Shown here piece by piece: positions 30,163 to 39,291 of a DNA stretch of 56,653 bases; position 1 is the first letter of the stretch, and every line of letters begins with the position of its first letter. The position numbers and the translations under genes were made by a program. Origin of the DNA: an uncultured Bacteroides sp. (GTDB lineage: Bacteria > Bacteroidota > Bacteroidia > Bacteroidales > Bacteroidaceae); NCBI RefSeq assembly GCF_963677715.1, contig NZ_OY782494.1, positions 1 through 56,653 on the forward strand, written 5' to 3'. Under the pieces are notes generated by a model that searched no databases, had not been told where the DNA came from, and was given only the letters and a program-made list of their open reading frames with translations.

Positions 30163-32808
30163 ATGAAAATGAAGATATTTGTATACTGCTCGTTTTTCCT
30201 TGCATCTATTCAATTATACGGATGCAACTCTAAAATAGAGCCTTATAAGAACACTGCGCTATCTTTTGAAGCGCGAACGGAAGATTTGCTTTCTCGTCTT
30301 ACCCTTGAAGAAAAAGTGAATCTGTTGTGTTTTGATTCTAAAGCAATAGATCGTTTGAATATTCCGGCATATAATTTTTGGAATGAATGTTTGCACGGTG
30401 TGGCCCGTTCGGGGCGGGCTACGGTTTTTCCACAAGCAATCGGTATGGCTGCCATGTGGGATACCGAAGAGATGGGGAGCATTGCCGATGCTATCTCTGA
30501 CGAGGCACGCGCTAAAAACCATGAATATGTTTCTCGCGGCAAACGGGGAATTTATCAGGGACTTACCTACTGGACACCGAATATTAATATCTTTCGTGAC
30601 CCCCGCTGGGGACGCGGAATGGAAACTTATGGCGAGGATCCTTACCTGACGGGTGAGCTGGCCATCCCTTTTGTTAAGGGCTTGCAGGGCAATAATCCTA
30701 AATACCTGAAACTGATAGCTACGGCCAAACACTTTGCCGTGCATAGCGGCCCGGAATCTACCCGGCATTCATTTGACGTATGGCCAAGTGATTATGATTT
30801 GGCTGAAACTTATCTGCCTCACTTTAAACGTGTTGTACAGGAGGGAGGCGTTTATTCTGTGATGTGTGCTTATCAAAGTTTCCGGGGAGCGCCTTGTTGC
30901 GGCAATAAATTTCTGGAGGAAATGTTGCGGAAGCAATGGGGCTTTTCAGGCTACATTGTTTCGGATTGCGGAGCAGTGAACGATTTTTATGCTCCCGCTG
31001 CTCATCATGTAGTGGCTACGCCCGAGGAGGCTGCTGCCATGGCCATAAAAGCAGGTACTGACGTAAACTGCGGTAAGGTTTATCCGCATTTGGCCGATGC
31101 TGTGAAGCAAGGATTGATTTCTGAATCCGACCTGGATGTTTCCGTAAGGCGTGTTTTGTTAGCACGCATGAAGCTGGGGCAATTCGATCCGGAGGATAGT
31201 GTTCCGTATTCTAAAATTCCCTATAGCGTGGTCGATAGCAAAGAACATCAGACTTTGGCTCTGGATGCCGCTCGTAAATCCATCGTTTTACTGAAGAATG
31301 AGAATAACCTGCTTCCGTTTAGTAAAGAAGTGAAGAGAGTAGCAGTGATAGGGCCGAATGCCGATGATCTGGAAGTACTGTTGGGCAACTATAACGGTTA
31401 TCCGTCCAATCCGAAAACTCCGTTGACGGGGTTAAGGGAGAAACTGCCCAACGCTGACATACGTTTTGCCCAAGGATGTGAGCTGGCTGCCCAATTACCT
31501 TATTTCTCCGCTGTGCCTTCGCAGTATTTATATACGGATGCCTCTAAGTCCGCCACAGGGTTGAAGGCCGAATATTTTGATAACAAAGAGGCGGAAGGCT
31601 CTCCCAGGCATACGCAGGTAGATGCCAATATCGATTTTGTTTGGCGTACTACAGCTCCGTTTGCCGATATGAAATATGATAACTTCTCCGTCCGTTGGAC
31701 AGGAGTGCTTGTTCCTCCCGCAACCGGCGAATATGCCCTTGGAGGAGAAGGATTCAGTGGATTCAAATTATACCTGAACGATTCGTTGCTGATTAATTTC
31801 AGCAGCATTCATCATCCGGTAAAGAAGTACGAGCGTATGAAACTTGAAGGAGGCAAAGCTTACAAGGTGCGTATAGAATATACACAAAACAATACTGAAT
31901 ATTCCATTATGCGGTTTCTGTGGGATACACCGAAACCAAACTTAAAACAGGAAGCGTTGGAGTTGGCTAAGAAATCCGACCTGGTTGTACTATGCATGGG
32001 CCTTAGTCCGCTGCTCGAAGGGGAGGAGATGCCTGTAAAGGTTAAAGGCTTTTCGGGGGGCGATCGTTTGGATATTAAGTTGCCCGCCACGCAAACCGAT
32101 TTGATTCGCGATATCCAGAAATTGGGCAAACCTACCGTTCTTGTGCTGCTCAATGGTAGTGCTTTGGCCTTCAACTGGGAGTCCGAAAACATTCCGGCGA
32201 TTATCGAGGCATGGTATCCGGGGCAGGGAGGTGGCACGGCCATTGCCGATGTTCTCTTTGGCGATTATAATCCTGCCGGACGACTTCCGGTTACGTTTTA
32301 TAAAAACATTAACCAGATTCCCGCTTTTGATGAGTACGACATGACCGGTAAAACCTATCGTTATTTCAAAGGAACGCCGCTCTATGAATTTGGCTACGGA
32401 TTGAGTTATACTTCTTTTGAATATACATTGAAGAGCATTCCCAAAACGTTGAAGGCCGGCCAAAACATCCATGTTTCTGTAGAAATAAAGAATACCGGAC
32501 GTATGGATGGAGATGAAGTTGCACAACTTTATGTTTCTTTGCCGGACAGCAAACTGAAGAAACCCATTCGTGCTTTGCAGGGCTTTAAACGCATTCATCT
32601 GAAAGCCGATGAAGTCAAAACCGTGAATTTTGAACTTACTCCTGCACAGATGGCAGCGCGGGATAAAGATAACTTTGCAGTGGTAGAGGCGGGCAGGGTG
32701 CAAATATCCGTTGGCGGTAAACAGCCTGATGCTAAAGCTCTCGCTGCCGGACAAGTGATACAGGCGAATGCTGTTGTAACGGGTAATACCTATTATGTAA
32801 AGGAGTAA
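30163..32808 (+). CDS. GH3 beta-xylosidase with PA14 insertion, lipoprotein
   Basis: Retaining exo-glycosidase of 881 residues, lipobox LYGCNS. The N-terminal TIM barrel has HGVARSGRATVFPQAIG, TAKHFAVHSG and nucleophile Asp268 in IVSDCGAVND. The alpha/beta sandwich is interrupted by a PA14 domain at about 455-590 (LKAEYFDN, TGEYALGGEGFSG), and a fibronectin-III-like domain closes the protein. Some plant-like GH3 xylosidases and Bacteroides xylan-locus GH3 enzymes share this layout. It should trim xylo-oligosaccharides in the periplasm. The gap to the next gene (122 nt) holds hairpins. Confidence 0.93.
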   Translation: MKMKIFVYCSFFLASIQLYGCNSKIEPYKNTALSFEARTEDLLSRLTLEEKVNLLCFDSKAIDRLNIPAYNFWNECLHGVARSGRATVFPQAIGMAAMWDTEEMGSIADAISDEARAKNHEYVSRGKRGIYQGLTYWTPNINIFRDPRWGRGMETYGEDPYLTGELAIPFVKGLQGNNPKYLKLIATAKHFAVHSGPESTRHSFDVWPSDYDLAETYLPHFKRVVQEGGVYSVMCAYQSFRGAPCCGNKFLEEMLRKQWGFSGYIVSDCGAVNDFYAPAAHHVVATPEEAAAMAIKAGTDVNCGKVYPHLADAVKQGLISESDLDVSVRRVLLARMKLGQFDPEDSVPYSKIPYSVVDSKEHQTLALDAARKSIVLLKNENNLLPFSKEVKRVAVIGPNADDLEVLLGNYNGYPSNPKTPLTGLREKLPNADIRFAQGCELAAQLPYFSAVPSQYLYTDASKSATGLKAEYFDNKEAEGSPRHTQVDANIDFVWRTTAPFADMKYDNFSVRWTGVLVPPATGEYALGGEGFSGFKLYLNDSLLINFSSIHHPVKKYERMKLEGGKAYKVRIEYTQNNTEYSIMRFLWDTPKPNLKQEALELAKKSDLVVLCMGLSPLLEGEEMPVKVKGFSGGDRLDIKLPATQTDLIRDIQKLGKPTVLVLLNGSALAFNWESENIPAIIEAWYPGQGGGTAIADVLFGDYNPAGRLPVTFYKNINQIPAFDEYDMTGKTYRYFKGTPLYEFGYGLSYTSFEYTLKSIPKTLKAGQNIHVSVEIKNTGRMDGDEVAQLYVSLPDSKLKKPIRALQGFKRIHLKADEVKTVNFELTPAQMAARDKDNFAVVEAGRVQISVGGKQPDAKALAAGQVIQANAVVTGNTYYVKE

Positions 32809-32816
32809 ATATAAAA

Positions 32817-32891
32817 CATGCAATTGCTGCATGTATAACACCCCCATGTTGTATATGCTGACATCCGGGTGTTGATGTATATAACATGGGG
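32817..32891. other. Intra-operon hairpins between GH3 and the dehydrogenase
   Basis: ACATGCA (32817-32823) pairs with TGCATGT (32828-32834). CCCCATGTT (32842-32850) pairs with AACATGGGG (32883-32891), and AACACCC/GGGTGTT offers a competing stem inside. No clear T run follows. It may stabilise mRNA ends or lower expression of the downstream genes. Confidence 0.5.
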
Positions 32892-32930
32892 ATGTTACGG
32901 GATAATAATCGTATATAATATAAAAAGATT

Positions 32931-33908
32931 ATGGATGTGATTAAAGTAGGGATCATAGGTACGGGATGGATTGCAGAGAAGATGGCAATCACACTCCGTG
33001 GAATGACGGGAGTTGAAGCTTATGCGGTTGCTTCGCGTAATCTTTCTACCGCCAGGGCTTTTGCCGATAAATGGAAATTTACCCGTTTCTACGGATCTTA
33101 TGAAGAGATGCTTGATGATGAACAGGTACAGTTGGTGTACATTGCCACTCCTCACTCTCAACATTACGAAAATGCACGCATGAGTCTGCTAAAAGGTAAA
33201 CCGGTGCTTTGCGAGAAGGCCTTTACGCCCAATGCCCGTCAGGCGGAGGAATTATTGCATTTGGCACACGAAAAGAATCTGTTTATAACAGAGGCTATAT
33301 GGACACGCTACATGCCTCTTTCGCATACCATTAATGAGATACTGTCAAGTAACATCATCGGGCGGCCTACTACGCTATCGGCCAATCTGGGTTATCCTAT
33401 CGGAGACAGGGAAAGACTTTTGCAACCTGCATTGGCGGGTGGTGCGTTGCTCGATTTGGGCGTTTATACGCTTAACTTTGCCTCTATGGTGTTTGGTGCC
33501 GATGTGAAAGAAGTCGTTTCTACTTGCGTAAAGACGGATACCGGAGTGGATGCTCAAAACAGCATTACGCTTATTTATAATGACGGGCGCATGGCTGCGT
33601 TGCATAGCACTATGTTTGCCATGACTGACAGGCGCGGAATCATTTCAGGCAATAAAGGACACCTGATAGTAGAGAATATTAATAATCCGCAACGGCTTAC
33701 AGTGGTTACGGGCGACTATGAAGTCATTGCCCGATATGACTGTCCCCCTCAGATCACCGGGTACGAATATCAGGTGTATGCCTCTATTGAAGCATTACAT
33801 AACGGATGGTTGGAATCTCCGTATATGCCTCATGCCGAAACACTTCGCATTATGAAACTGATGGATAGCCTTCGCCGGGAGTGGGAAGTTCGCTATCCGT
33901 TCGAGTAA
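32931..33908 (+). CDS. Gfo/Idh/MocA oxidoreductase, D-xylose/dihydrodiol dehydrogenase-like
   Basis: NAD(P)-dependent dehydrogenase, 325 residues, cytoplasmic (no signal). The Rossmann fold opens with KVGIIGTGWIAEKM. The catalytic segment reads CEKAFTPNARQAEEL (the Lys of the EKP-like motif is kept) and is followed by EAIWTRYMP. The latter two match the branch that holds dimeric dihydrodiol dehydrogenase and NADP-linked D-xylose 1-dehydrogenase better than the sugar-phosphate or inositol branches. Its place among xylanolytic genes, between GH3 and GH8, suggests it oxidises xylose or a xylose/uronic-acid derivative. Activity is inferred. Confidence 0.85.
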   Translation: MDVIKVGIIGTGWIAEKMAITLRGMTGVEAYAVASRNLSTARAFADKWKFTRFYGSYEEMLDDEQVQLVYIATPHSQHYENARMSLLKGKPVLCEKAFTPNARQAEELLHLAHEKNLFITEAIWTRYMPLSHTINEILSSNIIGRPTTLSANLGYPIGDRERLLQPALAGGALLDLGVYTLNFASMVFGADVKEVVSTCVKTDTGVDAQNSITLIYNDGRMAALHSTMFAMTDRRGIISGNKGHLIVENINNPQRLTVVTGDYEVIARYDCPPQITGYEYQVYASIEALHNGWLESPYMPHAETLRIMKLMDSLRREWEVRYPFE

Positions 33909-33921
33909 TAACCGGAAGCCT

Positions 33922-35187
33922 ATGAAAACGAGATTTATCTTACGTATTGCATTTGTTTTACTCTGTATCACTATTTGCCAAACAGCTAAAAGTAGTATGA
34001 AACCTTGGGAAAAAGGCGCTTTTGAAACCGGGAAGTACAGAAATCTCTTTGCCGAAGCCGGCTATGCGCAGAAGGATATTAATGCGAAACTGGAAGAAGT
34101 GTTTAATGGTCTTTTTACCGGGCCTGATAAGATATACTTTGAAGTGGGAGATTCTCTTGCTTATATATCGGATATAAAGAACCATGATGTTCGAACGGAA
34201 GGCATGTCATACGGAATGATGATAGCTGTGCAGTTTGACAGAAAAGATATTTTTGACCGATTGTGGCGGTGGAGCAAAAAGTACATGCAACATGGTGACG
34301 GGCCGCTCGAGGGATACTTTGCCTGGAGCTGTAGGGTAGACGGTACGCGTAATTCACAAGGGCCGGCTTCGGACGGTGAACTGTATTATGTAACGTCGCT
34401 TATCTTTGCTTCCAATCGTTGGGGAAATGCAACGGATATTAATTATCTGAAGGAGGCGCAGTATATACTAAATTGCGCCATGGCCAAAAACGGAGCCGAC
34501 GGAGTGACGAACTTCATAAACCGGGAACACAAACTCATTACGTTTGTGCCCGATGTCAGGGGAGGAGCTTTTACCGATCCATCCTATCACATACCGGCGT
34601 TTTATGAAGTATGGGCCCGCTGGGCCGGAGATGGTCGCGCCGCATTCTGGCGGGAGTGTGCGGAAGCCAGCCGGAATTATCTTCATAAGGCAATACATCC
34701 TGTTACAGGGCTGAACCCCGATTATTCCGAATATGACGGTTCTCCGCTCAGTACCGGCCGGCTGATAGGAAAAGAGTTCCGTTTCGATTCGTGGCGCGTA
34801 CCTATGAACATTGCACTTGACTATTCGTGGGCGTGTGCCGACAAAGACTGGCAACAGCAATACGGTAATAAGATTCAGAATTTTCTGTATTCGCAGGGAA
34901 TTGATACATTTGTAGATCAGTATAATGTAGATGGTTCGGCGGTTACCGAAGTGTTACCTGCGGGAGCGCACACCGCTCTGCGTCATTCGTTGGGACTGGT
35001 TGCCACTTCTGCAGCTGTGTCGCTGGTTTGCACGCACGATGAGAGCCGTGAGTTTATCGACCGCTTGTGGAATGCCCGTCATGTGCCTTATGCCGACGGC
35101 TATTTTGATGCTTATTATGACGGGTTGTTGAGGCTGTTTGCCTTTATGCACTTAAGTGGAAACTATCGTATTATCTTTCCGCAATGA
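33922..35187 (+). CDS. GH8 reducing-end xylose-releasing exo-oligoxylanase-type enzyme
   Basis: Inverting GH8 enzyme, 421 residues, signal peptide ending near TAKSS. The (alpha/alpha)6 barrel contains the probable acid Glu130 in GPLEGYFAWSC, an Asp-rich site SDGELYYVTSLIFA and FRFDSWRVPMNIALDYSW, where the Asp of RFDSWR or nearby is the likely base. Length and YEVWARWAGDG are typical of Rex enzymes that cut xylose off the reducing end of xylo-oligosaccharides; endo-xylanase action is possible. It lies 13 nt after the dehydrogenase. Confidence 0.9.
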   Translation: MKTRFILRIAFVLLCITICQTAKSSMKPWEKGAFETGKYRNLFAEAGYAQKDINAKLEEVFNGLFTGPDKIYFEVGDSLAYISDIKNHDVRTEGMSYGMMIAVQFDRKDIFDRLWRWSKKYMQHGDGPLEGYFAWSCRVDGTRNSQGPASDGELYYVTSLIFASNRWGNATDINYLKEAQYILNCAMAKNGADGVTNFINREHKLITFVPDVRGGAFTDPSYHIPAFYEVWARWAGDGRAAFWRECAEASRNYLHKAIHPVTGLNPDYSEYDGSPLSTGRLIGKEFRFDSWRVPMNIALDYSWACADKDWQQQYGNKIQNFLYSQGIDTFVDQYNVDGSAVTEVLPAGAHTALRHSLGLVATSAAVSLVCTHDESREFIDRLWNARHVPYADGYFDAYYDGLLRLFAFMHLSGNYRIIFPQ

Positions 35188-35224
35188 TTCTTTTTCGGGT
35201 AATTGATTTTATTTATTTGGTGAT

Positions 35225-37321
35225 ATGATGAAGCGACTTCTATTCTCTTTTACATTGTGTTTTTTGATATTCTCGCTACAAGCGGCAGAAACGGACAGTT
35301 TATGGTTGCGGATGCCTGTTGGCGGAAAGGCGGAAGTTATCTGCCGGAAACAATCGGCTACGTTGCACATTGCTTCGGCCGAGCTTCGCGGGGCATGGCA
35401 GGGAGTGCCTGTGGTGCTGGAGGTGAAACAGAGCAAACAACTAAAGAAACTGGGGAATGAAGGTTTTACTATTCTTTCTTCTGCAGACGGAAAGAAAATA
35501 ACGATTGCATCGGCAGGAGAAATCGGCGTGCTTTACGGCGCTTATCATTTATTGCGTTTGCAGCAAACGGGTGTTGTTACGGCAAAACTGAACGTTGTCG
35601 AATCTCCGGCTTACAAGATAAGGGTTCTCAATCACTGGGATAATCTTGACGGTACAATAGAGCGTGGTTATGCCGGTCGTTCCCTTTGGCGTTGGGAGGA
35701 ACTGCCCGATACATTATCACCCCGCTACGAAGCGTATGCCCGAGCCAATGCATCGATAGGCATTAACGGCACGGTACTCAATAACGTTAATGCCAGTCCG
35801 CTGATACTGTCAGCAAAGTATTTGCAAAAAGTGGCGGCACTGGCAGCGGTGTTTCGTCCCTACGGCATCAGGGTTTACTTGTCTATCAATTTTTCTTCGC
35901 CGGCCGCGTTGGGCGGACTGCCTACTTCCGATCCGCTGGATAAATCCGTTTGTGCCTGGTGGAAAGAGAAGGTGGGCGAGATCTATCGTCTGATTCCCGA
36001 CTTCGGAGGCTTTCTGGTAAAGGCGAACTCCGAAGGACTCCCCGGTCCGCAAGACTTTGGCCGCACACATGCCGATGGTGCTAATATGCTGGCCGATGTG
36101 CTGAAACCCCATAACGGCATTGTGATGTGGCGGGCATTCGTCTATAATCCGGGAGATGAAGACCGTGCCAAGCAAGCCTATCAGGAGTTTGTTCCGCTCG
36201 ACGGACAATTTCGTGATAACGTTATTATACAAGTAAAGAACGGGCCGGTAGATTTTCAACCCCGCGAACCCTTCAGTCCGCTGTTTGGCGCGATGAAGCG
36301 AACAGCCGTGATGCCCGAATTTCAGATTACGCAAGAATATCTTGGCTTTGCCAACCACCTTGTCTTTCTGGCGCCTCTTTGGAAAGAATGTCTGGAGAGC
36401 GATACCTATCAGCAAGGCAAAGGCTCTACGGTAGCACGTGTTACGGACGGTTCCGTTTATTCTCACAAACTCAGCGCTATAGCCGGAGTGGCAAACACCG
36501 GCGACGGGGCCAACTGGTGCGGGCATCCGTTTGCTCAGGCCAACTGGTATGCTTTCGGCCGGCTGGCCTGGAACCATGAACTGACTTCGGCACAAATAGC
36601 GGATGAATGGATTAAACAAACCTTCCCCGATAAGCATTCTGTTGCCGGCAATGTTACTCCGAAGTCTGACGCCTGGCAAACTGTATTTCTGCCTCAGGTA
36701 AGGGACATGATGTTGCAGTCTCGCGAAGCCGCGGTGAGTTATATGATGCCGCTTGGCCTGCATCATCAGTTTGCTTTCGGCCATCACTATGGCCCCGAAC
36801 CTTGGTGCAATGTGCCCGGTGCGCGTGCCGACTGGTTGCCGAGTTACTATCATAAAGCAGATAGTATCGGACTTGGTTTCGATCGCAGCAGCACGGGCAG
36901 TAATGCCGTATCGCAATACCAATCGCCTTTGTGTGAGATGCTCAATGATGTGCATACTTGTCCCGAGAACCTCCTCTTATGGTTTCATCATGTGCCGTGG
37001 GGTTATAAGATGAAAGACGGTCGCACCCTTTGGGATGAACTCTGTTATACCTACGATCATGGTGTGCAGCAGGTACGCTCGTTTCAGAAAACATGGGATG
37101 TTTTAGAACCGTTTGTTGATGCTCCGCGTTTTCTGGATGTGCAACATCGCCTTAGAATTCAAATGCGAGATGCTATATGGTGGAAAGATGCTTGTCTGCT
37201 CTACTTTCAGCAGTTTAGCCGTCGCCCCATCCCTTATGATATAGAACGTCCGGTGCACGATTTGGACAGTTTGGAACATTACCATTTGAAGATTACGAAT
37301 TACGAGAATGCTGTGAGATGA
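35225..37321 (+). CDS. GH67 alpha-glucuronidase
   Basis: Cleaves (4-O-methyl-)glucuronic acid from the non-reducing-end xylose of short aldouronic acids. The 698-residue protein has a signal peptide ending near LQAAE, a small N-terminal domain, and a TIM barrel with ANSEGLPGPQDFG (Glu270, probable acid), MWRAFVYNPGDEDRAKQAY, IIQVKNGPVDFQPREP and FQITQEYLGF, where the family's base pair of Asp and Glu resides. The C-terminal helical domain includes LMLWFHHVPW-like LLLWFHHVPWGYKM. Two ATGs (35225, 35228) are possible starts. GH115 earlier in the operon removes internal decorations, so the two act in sequence. Confidence 0.95.
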   Translation: MMKRLLFSFTLCFLIFSLQAAETDSLWLRMPVGGKAEVICRKQSATLHIASAELRGAWQGVPVVLEVKQSKQLKKLGNEGFTILSSADGKKITIASAGEIGVLYGAYHLLRLQQTGVVTAKLNVVESPAYKIRVLNHWDNLDGTIERGYAGRSLWRWEELPDTLSPRYEAYARANASIGINGTVLNNVNASPLILSAKYLQKVAALAAVFRPYGIRVYLSINFSSPAALGGLPTSDPLDKSVCAWWKEKVGEIYRLIPDFGGFLVKANSEGLPGPQDFGRTHADGANMLADVLKPHNGIVMWRAFVYNPGDEDRAKQAYQEFVPLDGQFRDNVIIQVKNGPVDFQPREPFSPLFGAMKRTAVMPEFQITQEYLGFANHLVFLAPLWKECLESDTYQQGKGSTVARVTDGSVYSHKLSAIAGVANTGDGANWCGHPFAQANWYAFGRLAWNHELTSAQIADEWIKQTFPDKHSVAGNVTPKSDAWQTVFLPQVRDMMLQSREAAVSYMMPLGLHHQFAFGHHYGPEPWCNVPGARADWLPSYYHKADSIGLGFDRSSTGSNAVSQYQSPLCEMLNDVHTCPENLLLWFHHVPWGYKMKDGRTLWDELCYTYDHGVQQVRSFQKTWDVLEPFVDAPRFLDVQHRLRIQMRDAIWWKDACLLYFQQFSRRPIPYDIERPVHDLDSLEHYHLKITNYENAVR

Positions 37322-37337
37322 TGGTTGCATGCCGATT

Positions 37338-37382
37338 TTTTTTGCGTTCTTTGCGTACAGCTTTGCGTCTCTGCGTGAAGGA
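37338..37382. repeat. TTTGCGT/CTGCGTG repeat element before uxuA
   Basis: The GH67-uxuA gap holds iterated TTTGCGT units (TTTGCGTTC, TTTGCGTAC, TTTGCGTCTCTGCGTG). An inverted counterpart, with GTCACGC and GCGCAAAG units, lies after uxuA at about 38675-38708, so the gene is bracketed by inverted copies of one sequence type. Confidence 0.5.
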
Positions 37383-37412
37383 TATGAACCGAATAAACCA
37401 AAAAATAAAATA

Positions 37413-38585
37413 ATGGAAAAGACTTGGAGATGGTTTGGTAAGAATGATAAAATAACCCTTGCCATGCTGAGACAAATAGGAGTAGAAGGTGTTGTGACGG
37501 CTTTGCACCAAGTACCCAACGGAGAAGTGTGGAGCCTCGGAGCAATTAACGATATGAAGGCGTATATCGAATCTTCCGGCTTGCGATGGTCGGTGGTAGA
37601 GAGTTTGCCTGTCTCCGAAACCATCAAATATGCAGGGCCGGAGCGTGATGCATTGATTGAAAACTATAAACTCAGTCTGGCCAACCTCGGCCGGGCAGGC
37701 GTGAAGACTGTTTGTTACAACTTCATGCCCGTTATCGACTGGATTCGTACCGACTTGGAACATCCGTGGGCGGACGGCACCTCTTCTCTCTACTTCGACA
37801 AAGTACGTTTTGCCTATTTTGATTGTTGCATTTTGAAACGTGCGGGTGCTGAGGCCGACTATACCGATGAAGAGCTTCGCAAGGTGCACGAGCTGGATGC
37901 TGTTATCACGCAGACAGAGAAAGACGAGCTGGTAGATACCATCATCGTGAAAACACAAGGCTTTGTGAATGGTAACATTAAAGAAGGCGATCAAAATCCG
38001 GTAGCGATCTTCAACCGCCTACTTAGTTTATATAAAAATATAGATCGGGACGGCTTGCGTGAGAATCTGCGTTATTTCCTCTCCGCCATCATGCCCGTTT
38101 GCGAGGAGTGGGACATTAATATGTGCATTCATCCCGATGATCCTCCTTGCCAGATGCTTGGCTTGCCCCGTATTGTGACGGGTGCGGAAGATATTGACTG
38201 GTTGCTCCATGCGGTAGATAACCCGCACAACGGACTCACCTTCTGTGCCGGTTCGCTCAGTGCGGGCCTGCACAACGATGTACCCGCCCTAGCCCGTCGC
38301 TTCGCACAGCGTACTCACTTTGTGCATCTGCGTAGCACCAATGCTATGGCGGACGGCAACTTCATTGAAGCTTCTCACTTAGCGGGTCGCGGTCATTTGG
38401 TAGAACTGGTGCGCATCTTTGAAAAAGAACGTCCCACCGTACCTATGCGGGTAGATCACGGGCGATTAATGCTCGATGATGCCGACAAAGGTTATAATCC
38501 CGGCTACTCCTTTCACGGTCGCATGCTAGCCCTGGCGCAGGTAGAAGGTATGATGGCTGTGGTCAAAGACGAACTTCGCTCATAA
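37413..38585 (+). CDS. uxuA: D-mannonate dehydratase
   Basis: Dehydrates D-mannonate to 2-keto-3-deoxygluconate in glucuronate catabolism; cytoplasmic and metal-dependent. 390 residues from the ATG at 37413 (MEKTWRWFGKND), the family's usual length and N terminus. Metal and substrate motifs include CIHPDDPP, TFCAGSLSAG, HFVHLRSTN and RVDHGRLM. The frame is open upstream to 37329, but those extra residues are encoded by the repeat element before the gene and are not coding. Its place after GH67 ties release of glucuronic acid to its breakdown. Uronate isomerase (uxaC) and the fructuronate reductase (uxuB) were not seen in the window. Confidence 0.95.
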   Translation: MEKTWRWFGKNDKITLAMLRQIGVEGVVTALHQVPNGEVWSLGAINDMKAYIESSGLRWSVVESLPVSETIKYAGPERDALIENYKLSLANLGRAGVKTVCYNFMPVIDWIRTDLEHPWADGTSSLYFDKVRFAYFDCCILKRAGAEADYTDEELRKVHELDAVITQTEKDELVDTIIVKTQGFVNGNIKEGDQNPVAIFNRLLSLYKNIDRDGLRENLRYFLSAIMPVCEEWDINMCIHPDDPPCQMLGLPRIVTGAEDIDWLLHAVDNPHNGLTFCAGSLSAGLHNDVPALARRFAQRTHFVHLRSTNAMADGNFIEASHLAGRGHLVELVRIFEKERPTVPMRVDHGRLMLDDADKGYNPGYSFHGRMLALAQVEGMMAVVKDELRS

Positions 38586-38608
38586 ATGTTTCTGCAAAAA
38601 AGTATCGC

Positions 38609-38666
38609 AAGTCACGCGCTTTCTTCTGAAAGGCTTTTTGAACCGTCTTTTGAGGGCGCGTGACTT
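38609..38666. terminator. Long hairpin after uxuA, possible terminator
   Basis: AAGTCACGCGC (38609-38619) pairs perfectly with GCGCGTGACTT (38656-38666), then CTTTTCT. The loop of 36 nt is long for an intrinsic terminator, so it may instead be part of a repeat element. Confidence 0.5.
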
Positions 38667-38982
38667 CTTTTCTAAAAGTCACGCAAAGTAGCGCAAAGTC
38701 ACGCACTTGTTTTTGTTCACCCATAAATGATTACAAGAATTGTTTTTGAACTTTTTTTTGTCAAGAGAAGAGTTATGCTTAATTAACGGATTAAGCCTGC
38801 CCAGAGAACAAAAAGGAGCTTTGCCGATTACAATAGGAGGAAATACAAATTTCATTAGGAGTTTTTCCGAAGACAAACCGGCAAATTGGTAAAGAGAAAC
38901 CGTCTTTCGAGTAGTTTGCAACCGTCTCTTTGCCCGTTTTCCACCGTCTTTTAGAGCCAATAGCACCGTTCAGAAACAAAAA

Positions 38983-39010
38983 AACGGGAGAAGTGACAAC
39001 TTCCCCCGTT
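38983..39010. terminator. Hairpin with T run on the minus strand
   Basis: AACGGG-A-GAAGT pairs with ACTTC-C-CCCGTT around a GACA loop, with one internal mismatch. The A run lies on the left, so the T run is on the minus strand. No minus-strand gene was recognised feeding into it. Confidence 0.5.
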
Positions 39011-39205
39011 TACCGTATTTTAATCTGAATATACTTTATCATTACTCTGATAAAGATAATACATTATACAAACAAAAGCAAGCTTTTGGAGAAGAAAATA
39101 ATTCAAAAGCCATTGCCTTCTATTGTCGGCTCAGCCGAAAACAGAGGCAAAATAAGAAGAGGATTGAATATATAGTTTTCAACTTTATTTTAGAACTATT
39201 TTTTC

Positions 39206-39213
39206 TATATTTG
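39206..39213 (+). promoter_or_regulatory. -7-like element before the first reductase (TATATTTG)
   Basis: TATATTTG fits TAnnTTTG and lies 86 nt before the ATG at 39292. It makes the longer frame starting near 39211 untenable, since that would start inside the promoter. Confidence 0.5.
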
Positions 39214-39291
39214 TGCCGACGTAGGAATGCGGATAAATTCCATGATGTAAAAATAATTCCCTTTATGCAAAAGGGTTTCAACTTATTGAGC

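Larger units (their letters stand above)
38586..39291. other. 706-nt gene-free, repeat-rich region
   Basis: No believable gene was found on either strand. It holds a hairpin at 38609-38666, tandem AGTCACGC units (38610, 38678, 38698), at least four ACCGTCT units (near 38642, 38899, 38921, 38943), a bidirectional hairpin at 38983-39010, and a -7-like element at 39206. It forms the right border of the xylan locus. Confidence 0.6.

Noticed and set aside
31990-32847. 285-codon antisense frame opposite GH3
   Set aside because: Opposite the well-conserved GH3 C-terminal half, without motif, start signal or promoter.
35810-36955. Long open frame (381 codons) antisense to GH67
   Set aside because: It lies wholly opposite a clearly coding GH67 gene, has no recognisable domain and Arg/His-rich composition typical of antisense shadow frames.
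37329-37412. Upstream extension of uxuA
   Set aside because: The extra residues come from the TTTGCGT repeat element and do not match the family, whose proteins begin near MEKTWRWFG.
37293-37994. 233-codon minus-strand frame over the uxuA start
   Set aside because: Opposite uxuA and the repeat before it; no family features.
38679-38966. Minus-strand frames in the repeat-rich gap (also 39120-39347)
   Set aside because: They run across hairpins and repeats, show Lys/Phe-rich random composition and have no start signal.
39211-39291. Upstream start for the first flavin reductase
   Set aside because: The longer frame begins inside a TATATTTG promoter element; MKITILNG at 39292 is the usual fold start.
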